A DNA stretch of 64,000 nt. Source: Paraferrimonas sp. SM1919. Its GTDB lineage: Bacteria > Pseudomonadota > Gammaproteobacteria > Enterobacterales > Shewanellaceae. Location: assembly GCF_010993985.1 (NCBI RefSeq), contig NZ_WINH01000010.1, positions 1 through 64,000 on the forward strand, read 5' to 3'. Below are positions 57,182-64,000 of this stretch, piece after piece. Under the pieces are notes generated by a model. It was not told the DNA's origin. It searched no databases and saw nothing but the letters and a program-made list of their open reading frames with translations. Positions within the stretch are counted from its first letter, which is position 1. Each line of letters opens with the position of its first letter. A program made the translations under genes and the position numbers.

Positions 57182-57187
57182 GAAACT

Positions 57188-57448
57188 ATGATTATTAGCG
57201 TAAAACTTTTTGGGGCCTTTCGGCCATTTGGTCAGCAGATTGATGTGACCCTTAACACAGACAGTCCTAAGGTAAGCGACCTTAGAATTGCCTTTAAACA
57301 AGCCCTAAAGCAGTTACCTCAGGGCTTTGACAACGATGCCCTACTGCAAAGCTCGCGTTTTGCGGATGAACAAAGTGTATTAGCAGAATCGGCTAAGCTT
57401 AAGTCAGAGACTGTGTACGCAATTTTACCGCCAGTTTCAGGAGGCTAA
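57188..57448 (+). CDS. moaD: Molybdopterin synthase sulfur carrier subunit
   Basis: An 86-residue ubiquitin-like sulfur carrier ending in the required Gly-Gly (LPPVSGG). MoeB adenylates this tail so that a thiocarboxylate can form. It lies 6 bp after moeA and abuts moaE, so the synthase subunits are made together. Confidence 0.92.
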   Translation: MIISVKLFGAFRPFGQQIDVTLNTDSPKVSDLRIAFKQALKQLPQGFDNDALLQSSRFADEQSVLAESAKLKSETVYAILPPVSGG

Positions 57449-57961
57449 ATGGCTAACAAGGTATTGGTTGAAGTTAGAGACGTTACCGATAAGCAGCTTG
57501 ATGTAGCTGAGTCTTTAGGGTTTGTCACCACCAATGAGTGCGGTGCAGAGGTACTATTTGTTGGCACGGTACGTGATCTTAACCAAGGCAAAGATGTGCT
57601 TGGGGTGAGTTATGATGTTTTTGAACCTCTTGCGAAGCAATCATTCACTGAAATCTGCCAAGAGGCGATGCAGCAGTGGGGACCAAAACTGAATTTATAC
57701 GTTAGCCATGCGAAAGGACGTTTAGATGTGGGCGGCATTTCTATTGTGATTGCGGCGGCGTCTCCCCATCGTGTGGAAGCCTTTGCGGCTTGTCGTTATG
57801 TGATTGAAGAAATCAAACACCGTAGCCCAATTTGGAAGCTTGAGCATTATGCTGATGGTGACAGTGATTGGACTCAGGGGTGTGAGCTTTGCCATCACAA
57901 TCATGACTCTTCTAAGCATGCTCACAATCATGTCCATAAACATACTGAGAACAATAAGTAA
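57449..57961 (+). CDS. moaE: Molybdopterin synthase catalytic subunit with His-rich tail
   Basis: A 170-residue subunit that transfers two sulfurs to precursor Z. The core has GAEVLFVGTVRDLNQGKDV, DVGGISIVIAAASPHRVEAFAACRYVIEEIKHRSPIWKLE with active lysines. Residues 145-170 are an unusual extension, C-x2-C followed by eight histidines, absent from typical MoaE, suggesting metal binding (see findings). Starts immediately at the moaD stop. Confidence 0.93.
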   Translation: MANKVLVEVRDVTDKQLDVAESLGFVTTNECGAEVLFVGTVRDLNQGKDVLGVSYDVFEPLAKQSFTEICQEAMQQWGPKLNLYVSHAKGRLDVGGISIVIAAASPHRVEAFAACRYVIEEIKHRSPIWKLEHYADGDSDWTQGCELCHHNHDSSKHAHNHVHKHTENNK

Positions 57962-57963
57962 TT

Positions 57964-58491
57964 ATGCTTGAGCCAGTCGTAGGGGTGGTTTTAGCAGGAG
58001 GCAAGTCCTCTCGCATGGGCCAAGACAAAGCGGCACTGGTTTACCATGGCCGCACGTTACTTGAGCACAGCCACCACACCCTAACCTTAAGTGGCATCCA
58101 CCAAGTCTACTACTCCCACCCAGAGCATATTGGTGATAGCTATCAAAACATGGGGCCTTTGGGGGGGATTTATTCCAGTATGCTTGCTTTAGAAGAGCAT
58201 GCCTATCTATTGTTTATGGCGGTGGATATGCCTTTAGTGCTGCCTAGCTTGCTGCAGCAATTGATCGTCAATCAGCATGCCCAAGGGGTACATTTTATTG
58301 ATAATCCATTACCTTTTATGTTGGTCAATAATGGCACAACCCAGGCTTTACTAAAGCAACGTTTAGATGAAGGCAAAGACCTAGCTATTGCGGCTTTCTT
58401 GAAGGATGTAGGGGCGCTGGCGCTGGAAACCAGTCAAAGGCAACAGTTGATCAACGTCAACACCCCCAGTCAGTGGCAGCAGCTACCATGA
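57964..58491 (+). CDS. mobA: Molybdenum cofactor guanylyltransferase
   Basis: A 175-residue enzyme adding GMP to molybdopterin, needed for the bis-MGD form used by NapA and NasA. The nucleotide motif VVLAGGKSSRMGQDKAAL is near 8-25 and MGPLGGIYSSM and MAVDMPLV follow. It is on the short side for MobA (about 190) but complete. Its stop overlaps the next start as ATGA. Confidence 0.92.
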   Translation: MLEPVVGVVLAGGKSSRMGQDKAALVYHGRTLLEHSHHTLTLSGIHQVYYSHPEHIGDSYQNMGPLGGIYSSMLALEEHAYLLFMAVDMPLVLPSLLQQLIVNQHAQGVHFIDNPLPFMLVNNGTTQALLKQRLDEGKDLAIAAFLKDVGALALETSQRQQLINVNTPSQWQQLP

Positions 58492-58832
58492 GAATAAGAC
58501 TCGATAATCAATCATTGCATGTGCGCATCAGCCTGGTTCAAGCCAAGCAATTGGCTGAGCAAGGGCTGCTATGTCAGCAAGTTATTTGGGGACTAAACCC
58601 CTATCATTTGCAACTTGAACTAGCTCAGCAGCCACAAAAGCTCGCTTTGATGCAGCAAGACAATCAAATTACTTTGCAAATCAGCCAAGCTGAGTTTGAA
58701 CATTATATGAACCAGTTACCCACTAAAGCGGCAATAGCTCAAGGGATAAATATCGCCGGACAGGCTTTTAGTTTGGCGATTGATGTGGATATTCGCGACC
58801 AAAAGAATAAGAGAAAACAGGGTGTATCATAG
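58488..58832 (+). CDS. DUF7009-like protein in the molybdopterin operon
   Basis: A 114-residue protein beginning MRIRLDNQSLHVRIS, the start seen in DUF7009-type proteins (small, strand-rich). Function is unknown. It overlaps mobA by the ATGA arrangement and its end overlaps the moeB start, so it is embedded and translationally coupled in the molybdopterin operon. No catalytic motif is visible. I use the ATG at 58488; an earlier one lies inside mobA. Confidence 0.75.
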   Translation: MRIRLDNQSLHVRISLVQAKQLAEQGLLCQQVIWGLNPYHLQLELAQQPQKLALMQQDNQITLQISQAEFEHYMNQLPTKAAIAQGINIAGQAFSLAIDVDIRDQKNKRKQGVS

Positions 58833-59604
58833 TCAACAGGTGCGTTATGCACGCAACATATCTTTACCAGAGATAGGCGAACAGGGGCAACAAAAGCTGC
58901 TAGATGCATCAGTATTGGTGATTGGCGCAGGTGGTTTAGGAGCGCCTTTGTTACAGTACCTTGCCAGTTCGGGCGTGGGCAAGATCACTGTGATTGATGA
59001 TGATTATATTGAGTTGTCAAATTTACAAAGGCAGACTTTGTTTGAAGAGGCGGATATTGGCTGTTACAAAGCCAACGTCGCTTGTGAACGTTTGTATGAC
59101 ATAAACCCCGATCTGCAATATGAAGCCATTACCGAGCGTTTAACTGAAGATAACGCCCAAGAGCTGATTAGCAAGGCAGATATTGTCGCTGACGGCTGTG
59201 ACAATTTTGAAACCCGTTTTTTGGTGGCAAAAACCTGTATGCAATTAAGAGTGCCTTTAGTGTCGGCAGCAGTGATGGGGTTAAGTGGTCAATTGTCTAC
59301 CTTTAAGCCTTATCTTGGTGGCGAGCATCCTTGTTATCAGTGCTTTTACCCTGAACTGCCCAGTCCTGAGGCCACACCTAAGTGCCATCAATCTGGAGTA
59401 TTAGCGCCTGTAGTCGGCGTACTTGGCTCAATGCAGGCAATGACGGTTATTAAAGAGATTGTGGGTATCGAACCAAGCCTTTCTGGCACCATGGTCATTT
59501 TTGATGGTGGCCATATGGAGCTTAATAAATTTAACTTGCCAAAGCTAGAGCAATGCCCTGCTTGCTCTGAACAACCGACTAATATTGTTAATTTTCGCCA
59601 ATGA
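58822..59604 (+). CDS. moeB: MoaD-adenylating enzyme MoeB (HesA/MoeB/ThiF family)
   Basis: A protein of about 260 residues that activates the MoaD C-terminus. It has the ATP motif VIGAGGLGAPLLQYLASSGVG, DDDYIELSNLQRQTLF, and zinc cysteine pairs (CYQCF; CPACSE). I take the GTG at 58822 as start, which gives a MoeB-like length and overlaps the upstream gene only slightly; an ATG 14 codons earlier lies deep in that gene. ThiF is possible, but the operon favours MoeB. Confidence 0.88.
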   Translation: MYHSQQVRYARNISLPEIGEQGQQKLLDASVLVIGAGGLGAPLLQYLASSGVGKITVIDDDYIELSNLQRQTLFEEADIGCYKANVACERLYDINPDLQYEAITERLTEDNAQELISKADIVADGCDNFETRFLVAKTCMQLRVPLVSAAVMGLSGQLSTFKPYLGGEHPCYQCFYPELPSPEATPKCHQSGVLAPVVGVLGSMQAMTVIKEIVGIEPSLSGTMVIFDGGHMELNKFNLPKLEQCPACSEQPTNIVNFRQ

Positions 59605-60338
59605 TGCTTGCGGTTTTATTTTTTTTCGTTGCTTTAATTTATGCCAGCATTGGCTTTGGTGGCGGCTCTTCATACCTAGCGCTATTGATTATGTGGGGCG
59701 TGCCCTTTGCCATTTTGCCAGTGATTGCCCTGAGTTGTAATATTTCGGTGGTGGTAGGCAACAGCATTAACTATTACCGTCATCAGCAAATTAATTGGAC
59801 TCTTTTCTATCCGTTAGCGCTATCTTCTGTGCCCATGGCATTTATTGGTGGCTTGCTGCCAATTAGCAAAAACCTGTTTATATGGCTGTTAGCAATTAGC
59901 CTGTTACTTAGTGGTATAAAGCTGGTTTATGACGCGCTTGGTCATGCTGATGATATTGATAACATTAAGCCAATGACTATTTGGCAGACTTCATTGTTAG
60001 GCGGATGCTTAGGTTTGTTATCAGGCATGGTAGGCATAGGTGGTGGCATATTTTTAGCGCCAATTTTGTACTACCTAAGAGCCGGAACAGCCAGACATAT
60101 TGCCTCAACCGCGTCATTGTTTATTTTGGTTAACTCTATTTCTGGGCTGCTGGGGCAGTTAACCAAACAATGGCAATTGCAAGAGTTAGTCAGTTATTGG
60201 CCATTGTTAATTGCGGTTATCGTGGGTGGGCAAATGGGGACTCGCTTATCCATCAACTGGTTCAAACCCAAAGGGTTAGCGCTATTGACCGGATTATTAG
60301 TGTTGTTTGTGGCGCTGAGATTATTGTTGAAGCTTTAA
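59601..60338 (+). CDS. TauE/SafE-family anion exporter
   Basis: A 245-residue inner-membrane protein with about eight helices in two halves. The first begins FFFVALIYASIGFGGGSSYLALL; the second begins TSLLGGCLGLLSGMVGIGGGIFLAPIL, the glycine-rich family signature. Members move sulfite, sulfonates and related anions. It overlaps moeB by 4 bases, so it is part of the same operon; molybdate, sulfite or nitrite as substrate is undecided. Confidence 0.87.
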   Translation: MMLAVLFFFVALIYASIGFGGGSSYLALLIMWGVPFAILPVIALSCNISVVVGNSINYYRHQQINWTLFYPLALSSVPMAFIGGLLPISKNLFIWLLAISLLLSGIKLVYDALGHADDIDNIKPMTIWQTSLLGGCLGLLSGMVGIGGGIFLAPILYYLRAGTARHIASTASLFILVNSISGLLGQLTKQWQLQELVSYWPLLIAVIVGGQMGTRLSINWFKPKGLALLTGLLVLFVALRLLLKL

Positions 60339-60377
60339 ACCTATTAAAATATTACTGAACCATCAACCAAGGTCGTA

Positions 60378-60411
60378 AGTTAGCCATAATTAAGAATTAT
60401 TATGGCTTAAC
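60378..60411. repeat. Hairpin at the end of the molybdopterin operon
   Basis: GCCATAAT (60383-60390) pairs with ATTATGGC (60399-60406) around TAAGAATT, with partial GTTA/TTAAC pairing outside. No T-run follows. It overlaps the edge of the LuxR remnant, so it may mark an old junction or a weak terminator. Confidence 0.5.
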
Positions 60412-60570
60412 CCAGCCCTGTTAAGGGGCGGGGCCATTGCTGAAATTGCCGAATTTCAACAAAAATCAGAGAAGACTATGCGGGGCTACTTAAAAGATGT
60501 TTATCGTAAGACGGGATTAAATAAGCAAGGTCTATTAATCGGTGATATGTTAACCATGTTTACGCGCTAG
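60399..60570 (+). pseudogene. Truncated copy of the neighbouring LuxR gene
   Basis: About 150 bases closely repeat the 3' end of the LuxR-type gene just downstream: they encode ALLRGGAIAEIAEFQQKSEK and then TMRGYLKDVYRKTGLNKQG, ending at a TAG. A short stretch (TATGGCTTAACC) before it also matches, with a small internal deletion. No start or N-terminal part survives. It is the tail of a tandem duplicate whose body was lost. The rest of this gap holds the LuxR promoter. Confidence 0.9.
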
Positions 60571-60666
60571 GTGAGTGTTTACTTCTTGTGTAGCGGTTAA
60601 GTTCCGTGCTTTTGTGCTAGATTAAAAGCATTGCCAATAACAGTTTAAATTGAAAAGGAGAGCTAA

Positions 60667-61782
60667 GTGGATTTAGCCAAATGCCAATTAAATACTGAGA
60701 TTATCAATAGCTTAATGGGGGCGCTTTTAAGTAAAACTGGGTTTCATGAATTTTTAGAGCTTATGGCAAAAGAGTTTAATGCCTATGCTTCGATGTTATT
60801 GGAAATGGATACTAACAATAGTGAATTACTTAATGTATGGCATCACGGTATCCCCGATGAATATTTAGAATGGTATGTTAAGACCAATCAAATTGATAAT
60901 GACTTCGTTATTATTGCTGGGGTAGAGCACAAACCTGAAAGCGTGTTAAATCTGGCAAAAATACCTTTTGATCCCAATTTAAAACCCAAAATCATCAAGA
61001 ATTTTAAGGCTCAGGGGGTATCCGATGTTGCTCTAGCAGCCCCCCTTTGTACGGATAAGAAAATCTTTTTATTTATTTTGCAGCGTAATGAGCAGCAATC
61101 TGATTTTCTGCAATTGGAAATAGACGCATTAAATAAATACCTGCCCTTTATTAAGCAGGCGCTACAGGTGTATATCAAGTTAAGCTCGGCTAAAGTATTA
61201 GCAGGAACCTTTTCACAAATGATAGAAGCCTTCCCCGAAGCAACTCTAATATTTGATGAAAATCAGCATCTATTATTTCTTAACCAGAGAGCGAAGCAAC
61301 TTATTGGTAAACATCGCCAGGACATTAGGCTAGTTGATAAATACCTGGAGTTGGATAACCCTAACTTAAGGCATGAAATGCGCGTCAATGGCTTGAGGGC
61401 AATCCACTCTGGCAATGTTAAACAAGAAATTTATAATGAAACCCTAGTGGTAAAAACCAAAAGCGGTGAAAGATTGTTGTTTACTTTTCAATCTATAGCT
61501 GCTGATACTTTGCAAGGTGGTGGCATGTTGGTTCGAATTTATAGCGAAGGTGATAACAGCTTCCCAGATGCTAATACGATTTGCCAATACTATGGTTTAA
61601 CCAATCCAGAATCACAGTTGTGTGAAGCGTTACTTAAGGGGTGGTCGATTACAGAGATTGCCGAATTTCAACAAAAATCAGAGCAGACCCTGCGGGGTTA
61701 CTTAAAAGATGTCTACAAGAAAACCGGCATTAATAAGCAAGGCATGTTAATTAGTGAAATGCTGTCGAGTTTAATGCATTAA
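60667..61782 (+). CDS. LuxR-type transcription regulator
   Basis: A 371-residue regulator with a C-terminal helix-turn-helix of the LuxR class (LTNPESQLCEALLKGWSITEIAEFQQ, TLRGYLKDVYKKTG) and an N-terminal sensor part resembling GAF/PAS domains, with a PAS-like stretch around IEAFPEATLIFDENQHLLFLN near 190. There is no phospho-acceptor receiver domain. The start is GTG behind AAGGAGAGCTAA. The ligand and targets are unknown. A decayed second copy precedes it. Confidence 0.87.
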   Translation: MDLAKCQLNTEIINSLMGALLSKTGFHEFLELMAKEFNAYASMLLEMDTNNSELLNVWHHGIPDEYLEWYVKTNQIDNDFVIIAGVEHKPESVLNLAKIPFDPNLKPKIIKNFKAQGVSDVALAAPLCTDKKIFLFILQRNEQQSDFLQLEIDALNKYLPFIKQALQVYIKLSSAKVLAGTFSQMIEAFPEATLIFDENQHLLFLNQRAKQLIGKHRQDIRLVDKYLELDNPNLRHEMRVNGLRAIHSGNVKQEIYNETLVVKTKSGERLLFTFQSIAADTLQGGGMLVRIYSEGDNSFPDANTICQYYGLTNPESQLCEALLKGWSITEIAEFQQKSEQTLRGYLKDVYKKTGINKQGMLISEMLSSLMH

Positions 61783-61890
61783 TTCATAAGCTTGCGAACC
61801 ACTAAAATCTACTTTTATATGATAAAGTGATGACTTGTTACAACGGCGTGTTGAGTTTTCAGGTTTACTTTATGTGAACCTACGGATAGC

Positions 61891-61994
61891 GTTTGTTAAC
61901 CATTTCTACTGCGTTGAAGCTCATTGGTATGGAAAAACCACATATCAATCGCTCCGCCTTTTTCTTTTGAAATAAAGAGTAAAGATTAACAAAC
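61891..61994. repeat. Inverted repeat pair between LuxR gene and recC
   Basis: GTTTGTTAA at 61891 and TTAACAAAC at 61986 are exact inverted copies, with partial agreement (GCT) just outside. They bracket about 85 bases. There is no open frame between them; a small non-autonomous element or a chance pair are both possible. Confidence 0.3.
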
Positions 61995-62049
61995 TGCTTT
62001 CGACCCAAACAGCAAATTTCAACAGCCCTAAGATAGGTCATCATTTTTT

Positions 62050-64000
62050 ATGCTGCATTTATATCACTCCAATCAGGTCGAGCTACTGCGTCAATTGCTT
62101 ATTGAGGTGGCCAAGGTTGAGCCGCTGCAATCTCCCTTTGAAAGTGAAAAAATTCTGGTGCAAAGCCCGGGTATGTCGCAGTGGCTGAAACTTGGCATTA
62201 GTGAACGCTTTGGCATTGCCGCCAATATTGAATTCCCGCTGCCGGCGACCTTTATTTGGAACCTGTTTACTCAAGTTTTACCAAATGTGCCTGAGCAAAG
62301 CGCCTTTAATAAAAATGAAATGGCATGGAAAATCATGGCCATCCTGCCCGAGCATTTAAACGATGATGATTTTGCGCCACTTAAACAATATCTAGCGGTG
62401 GACGAGCAGGGCACCAAGCTTTATCAACTGGCGATGCTCATTGCCGACACATTTGATGGTTATCTTGTGTATCGCCCAGACTGGATTTTGGCCTGGGAAC
62501 AGGACATCCATGTTACCGAGCTAGAAGGTAAGCACCCTTGGCAGGCCAAGCTATGGCGCGCACTAGAAAAGTACAATAAAAAGCTGGGGCACTCAAAGTA
62601 TCACAGGGCTAACCTGTTTGATGATTTTATTAAGGCGTTGGCCGAGGGGAAGGTTGAGCTTGCTAAGTTACCGACACGGCTATTTGTATTCGGTATTTCA
62701 TCCTTGCCACCGCGCTACCTTGAGGTGTTAAAGGCCCTCGGTGACCATATTGATGTTCATTTATTTTTGACCAACCCCTGTCAGTATTACTGGGGTGATA
62801 TTAAAGATCATAAAACCATTAACCGCTTGAAAAGTGGCAAACGTGAACACTTAGAGTGGAAGTATGATCACTCAGAGGTAACAGACACCACAGCGCTGCT
62901 AAATGAGCAGCAACAGGCAGAATTGGCGCTGCATGATGAACAGTCTAACCTGGTGGGGAACTCATTATTGGCATCTTGGGGTAAGCTGGGCCGGGATAAT
63001 CTGACCCTATTACTTGAACTAGAACCCCATGAGTTAGACGCCTTTGTTGAGCCTGATAGAGATACCCTATTGGCATCTGTGCAGAGGGATATTTTAAGTC
63101 TAACGGAAAATACGGATTTTCAGGAGATTAATGATTCCGAGCATAAACGCCAGATCCCTTTGAATGATCAATCCTTATCTATCCACAGTTGTCACAGCCC
63201 GATGCGGGAAGTACAGGTGCTGCATGATAATCTGCTTAAAATGTTTGCCGCCGACCCAAGTCTAAAGCCCCAAGATATTATTGTGATGGCGGTGGATATT
63301 AATGCCTATGCACCGGCCATTAAAACCGTGTTTGGCAATGCTAAGGGTGAGCACTATATTCCTTACTCTATTTCAGATAGAAGTTCGTTAGATGAAAATC
63401 CAATTATTGCCGCCTTTAATGAAATCTTAACGTTGCCATTAAGCCGTTGCAGTAACTCACAGTTAATGGCGATTTTAGAAACCCCAAGCATATTGGCCAA
63501 ATTTGATCTAACCAAAGCCGAGTTTGATGTGTTGCAGCAATGGGTAGATGAGGCGGGAGTCCGTTGGGGGCTTGATAGCGATACGCAAGTGGAAGATTAT
63601 CTGCCGACTATGGCGCAGAACCATTGGCAATTTGGGCTCGAACGTATGCTATTTGGCTATGCCATGGGGGCTGAAAGTGAGCTACTGGATTTTGATGATT
63701 ACCAAATCTCCCCCCTTAATGAAGTACAGGGAAGCCATGCCGAGGCCGTAGGCAAATTAAGTTTATTTGTAGAGAAGATCAGTTCTTTTAACAGCCAGCT
63801 CAAGGCCAGCCAAAGCGTGCAAAGTTGGCAACAGTTACTTGGTGCCATGTTAGAGGAATTCTTTATTGATGATTTAGACTCCCAGTACTCATTAGAGCTC
63901 ATTCGCAAAAGCCTGACTAAGTTACACACTCAGGTTGACAATGCAGGCTTCGAGGCTGAGTTAAGTCCCGAAGTTATAAGCCAATACTTGCGTGAGCAAC
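62050..64000 (+). CDS. recC: Exodeoxyribonuclease V gamma subunit (partial)
   Basis: RecC works with RecB and RecD to process double-strand breaks and read Chi. The frame starts MLHLYHSNQVELLRQLLIE and remains open for 650 codons to the edge of the window, so only a bit over half of the protein (normally about 1100 residues) is present. The QSPGMSQWLKLGISERFGIAANIEFPLPATFIW block near 37-69 is the family's N-terminal signature. Truncated by the window end, not by mutation. Confidence 0.95.
   Translation, partial: MLHLYHSNQVELLRQLLIEVAKVEPLQSPFESEKILVQSPGMSQWLKLGISERFGIAANIEFPLPATFIWNLFTQVLPNVPEQSAFNKNEMAWKIMAILPEHLNDDDFAPLKQYLAVDEQGTKLYQLAMLIADTFDGYLVYRPDWILAWEQDIHVTELEGKHPWQAKLWRALEKYNKKLGHSKYHRANLFDDFIKALAEGKVELAKLPTRLFVFGISSLPPRYLEVLKALGDHIDVHLFLTNPCQYYWGDIKDHKTINRLKSGKREHLEWKYDHSEVTDTTALLNEQQQAELALHDEQSNLVGNSLLASWGKLGRDNLTLLLELEPHELDAFVEPDRDTLLASVQRDILSLTENTDFQEINDSEHKRQIPLNDQSLSIHSCHSPMREVQVLHDNLLKMFAADPSLKPQDIIVMAVDINAYAPAIKTVFGNAKGEHYIPYSISDRSSLDENPIIAAFNEILTLPLSRCSNSQLMAILETPSILAKFDLTKAEFDVLQQWVDEAGVRWGLDSDTQVEDYLPTMAQNHWQFGLERMLFGYAMGAESELLDFDDYQISPLNEVQGSHAEAVGKLSLFVEKISSFNSQLKASQSVQSWQQLLGAMLEEFFIDDLDSQYSLELIRKSLTKLHTQVDNAGFEAELSPEVISQYLREQ

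Overview
The window reads as chromosome of a marine gammaproteobacterium in the Shewanella/Vibrio/Moritella part of the tree. The reasons are the moderate to low GC content, the pairs mutY-yggX and trmB-yggL, a monomeric NADP-isocitrate dehydrogenase, xni, rdgC and ppnP, several small families typical of Vibrio and Shewanella (DUF2947, DUF3192, VF530, YehS), and a napFDABC operon of the Vibrio type. The genus cannot be fixed from sequence alone. I see no prophage, insertion sequence, CRISPR array or rRNA. The window opens with a tRNA-Phe gene and ends inside recC.

Region 1 (1-39 kb) is mostly housekeeping and accessory single-gene units. It holds nadE, folE with a pterin-synthase-like gene, mutY-yggX, trmB-yggL, two exporters, an amidohydrolase, a voltage-gated cation channel with a calcium-channel-like filter, and an M14/NUDIX/GNAT cluster. 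It continues with ppnP, a YfaZ porin-like protein, xni next to a diguanylate cyclase and a TPR protein with a decayed GGDEF-like domain, an M61 peptidase, rdgC, a small redox cluster (peroxiredoxin, rhodanese, DsbA-like), a Tsx/OmpK porin, two short-chain dehydrogenases, prolyl oligopeptidase, a crotonase, a VCBS-repeat protein and a PepSY membrane protein behind a Fur box. Several clear hairpin terminators separate convergent genes.

Region 2 (39-46.8 kb) holds icd, a short repeat-rich gap, and a leftward napF-D-A-B-C operon for periplasmic nitrate reduction. The operon ends in a 42-residue membrane peptide of the TIGR02808 type.

Region 3 (47-60.4 kb) is a nitrogen and molybdenum block. A leftward cobA-nirB-nirD unit (siroheme synthesis and NADH nitrite reductase) is divergent from nasA (assimilatory nitrate reductase). 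The gap between them carries two oppositely oriented sigma-54 promoters with correct -24/-12 spacing and a pair of NtrC-like sites about 31 bp apart, so the nitrate-to-ammonium pathway is probably switched on by nitrogen limitation. Downstream lies a complete molybdopterin operon: moaA, a moaC-moaB fusion, moeA, moaD, moaE with a histidine-rich tail, mobA, a DUF7009-like gene, moeB and a TauE/SafE exporter. It would supply cofactor to both NapA and NasA.

Region 4 (60.4-64 kb) has a LuxR-type regulator preceded by a truncated remnant of a second copy of itself, then recC running off the window. The points most worth follow-up are the shared NtrC/sigma-54 control region, the unknown genes embedded in the molybdopterin operon, the channel filter, and several genes too small for routine gene finding.
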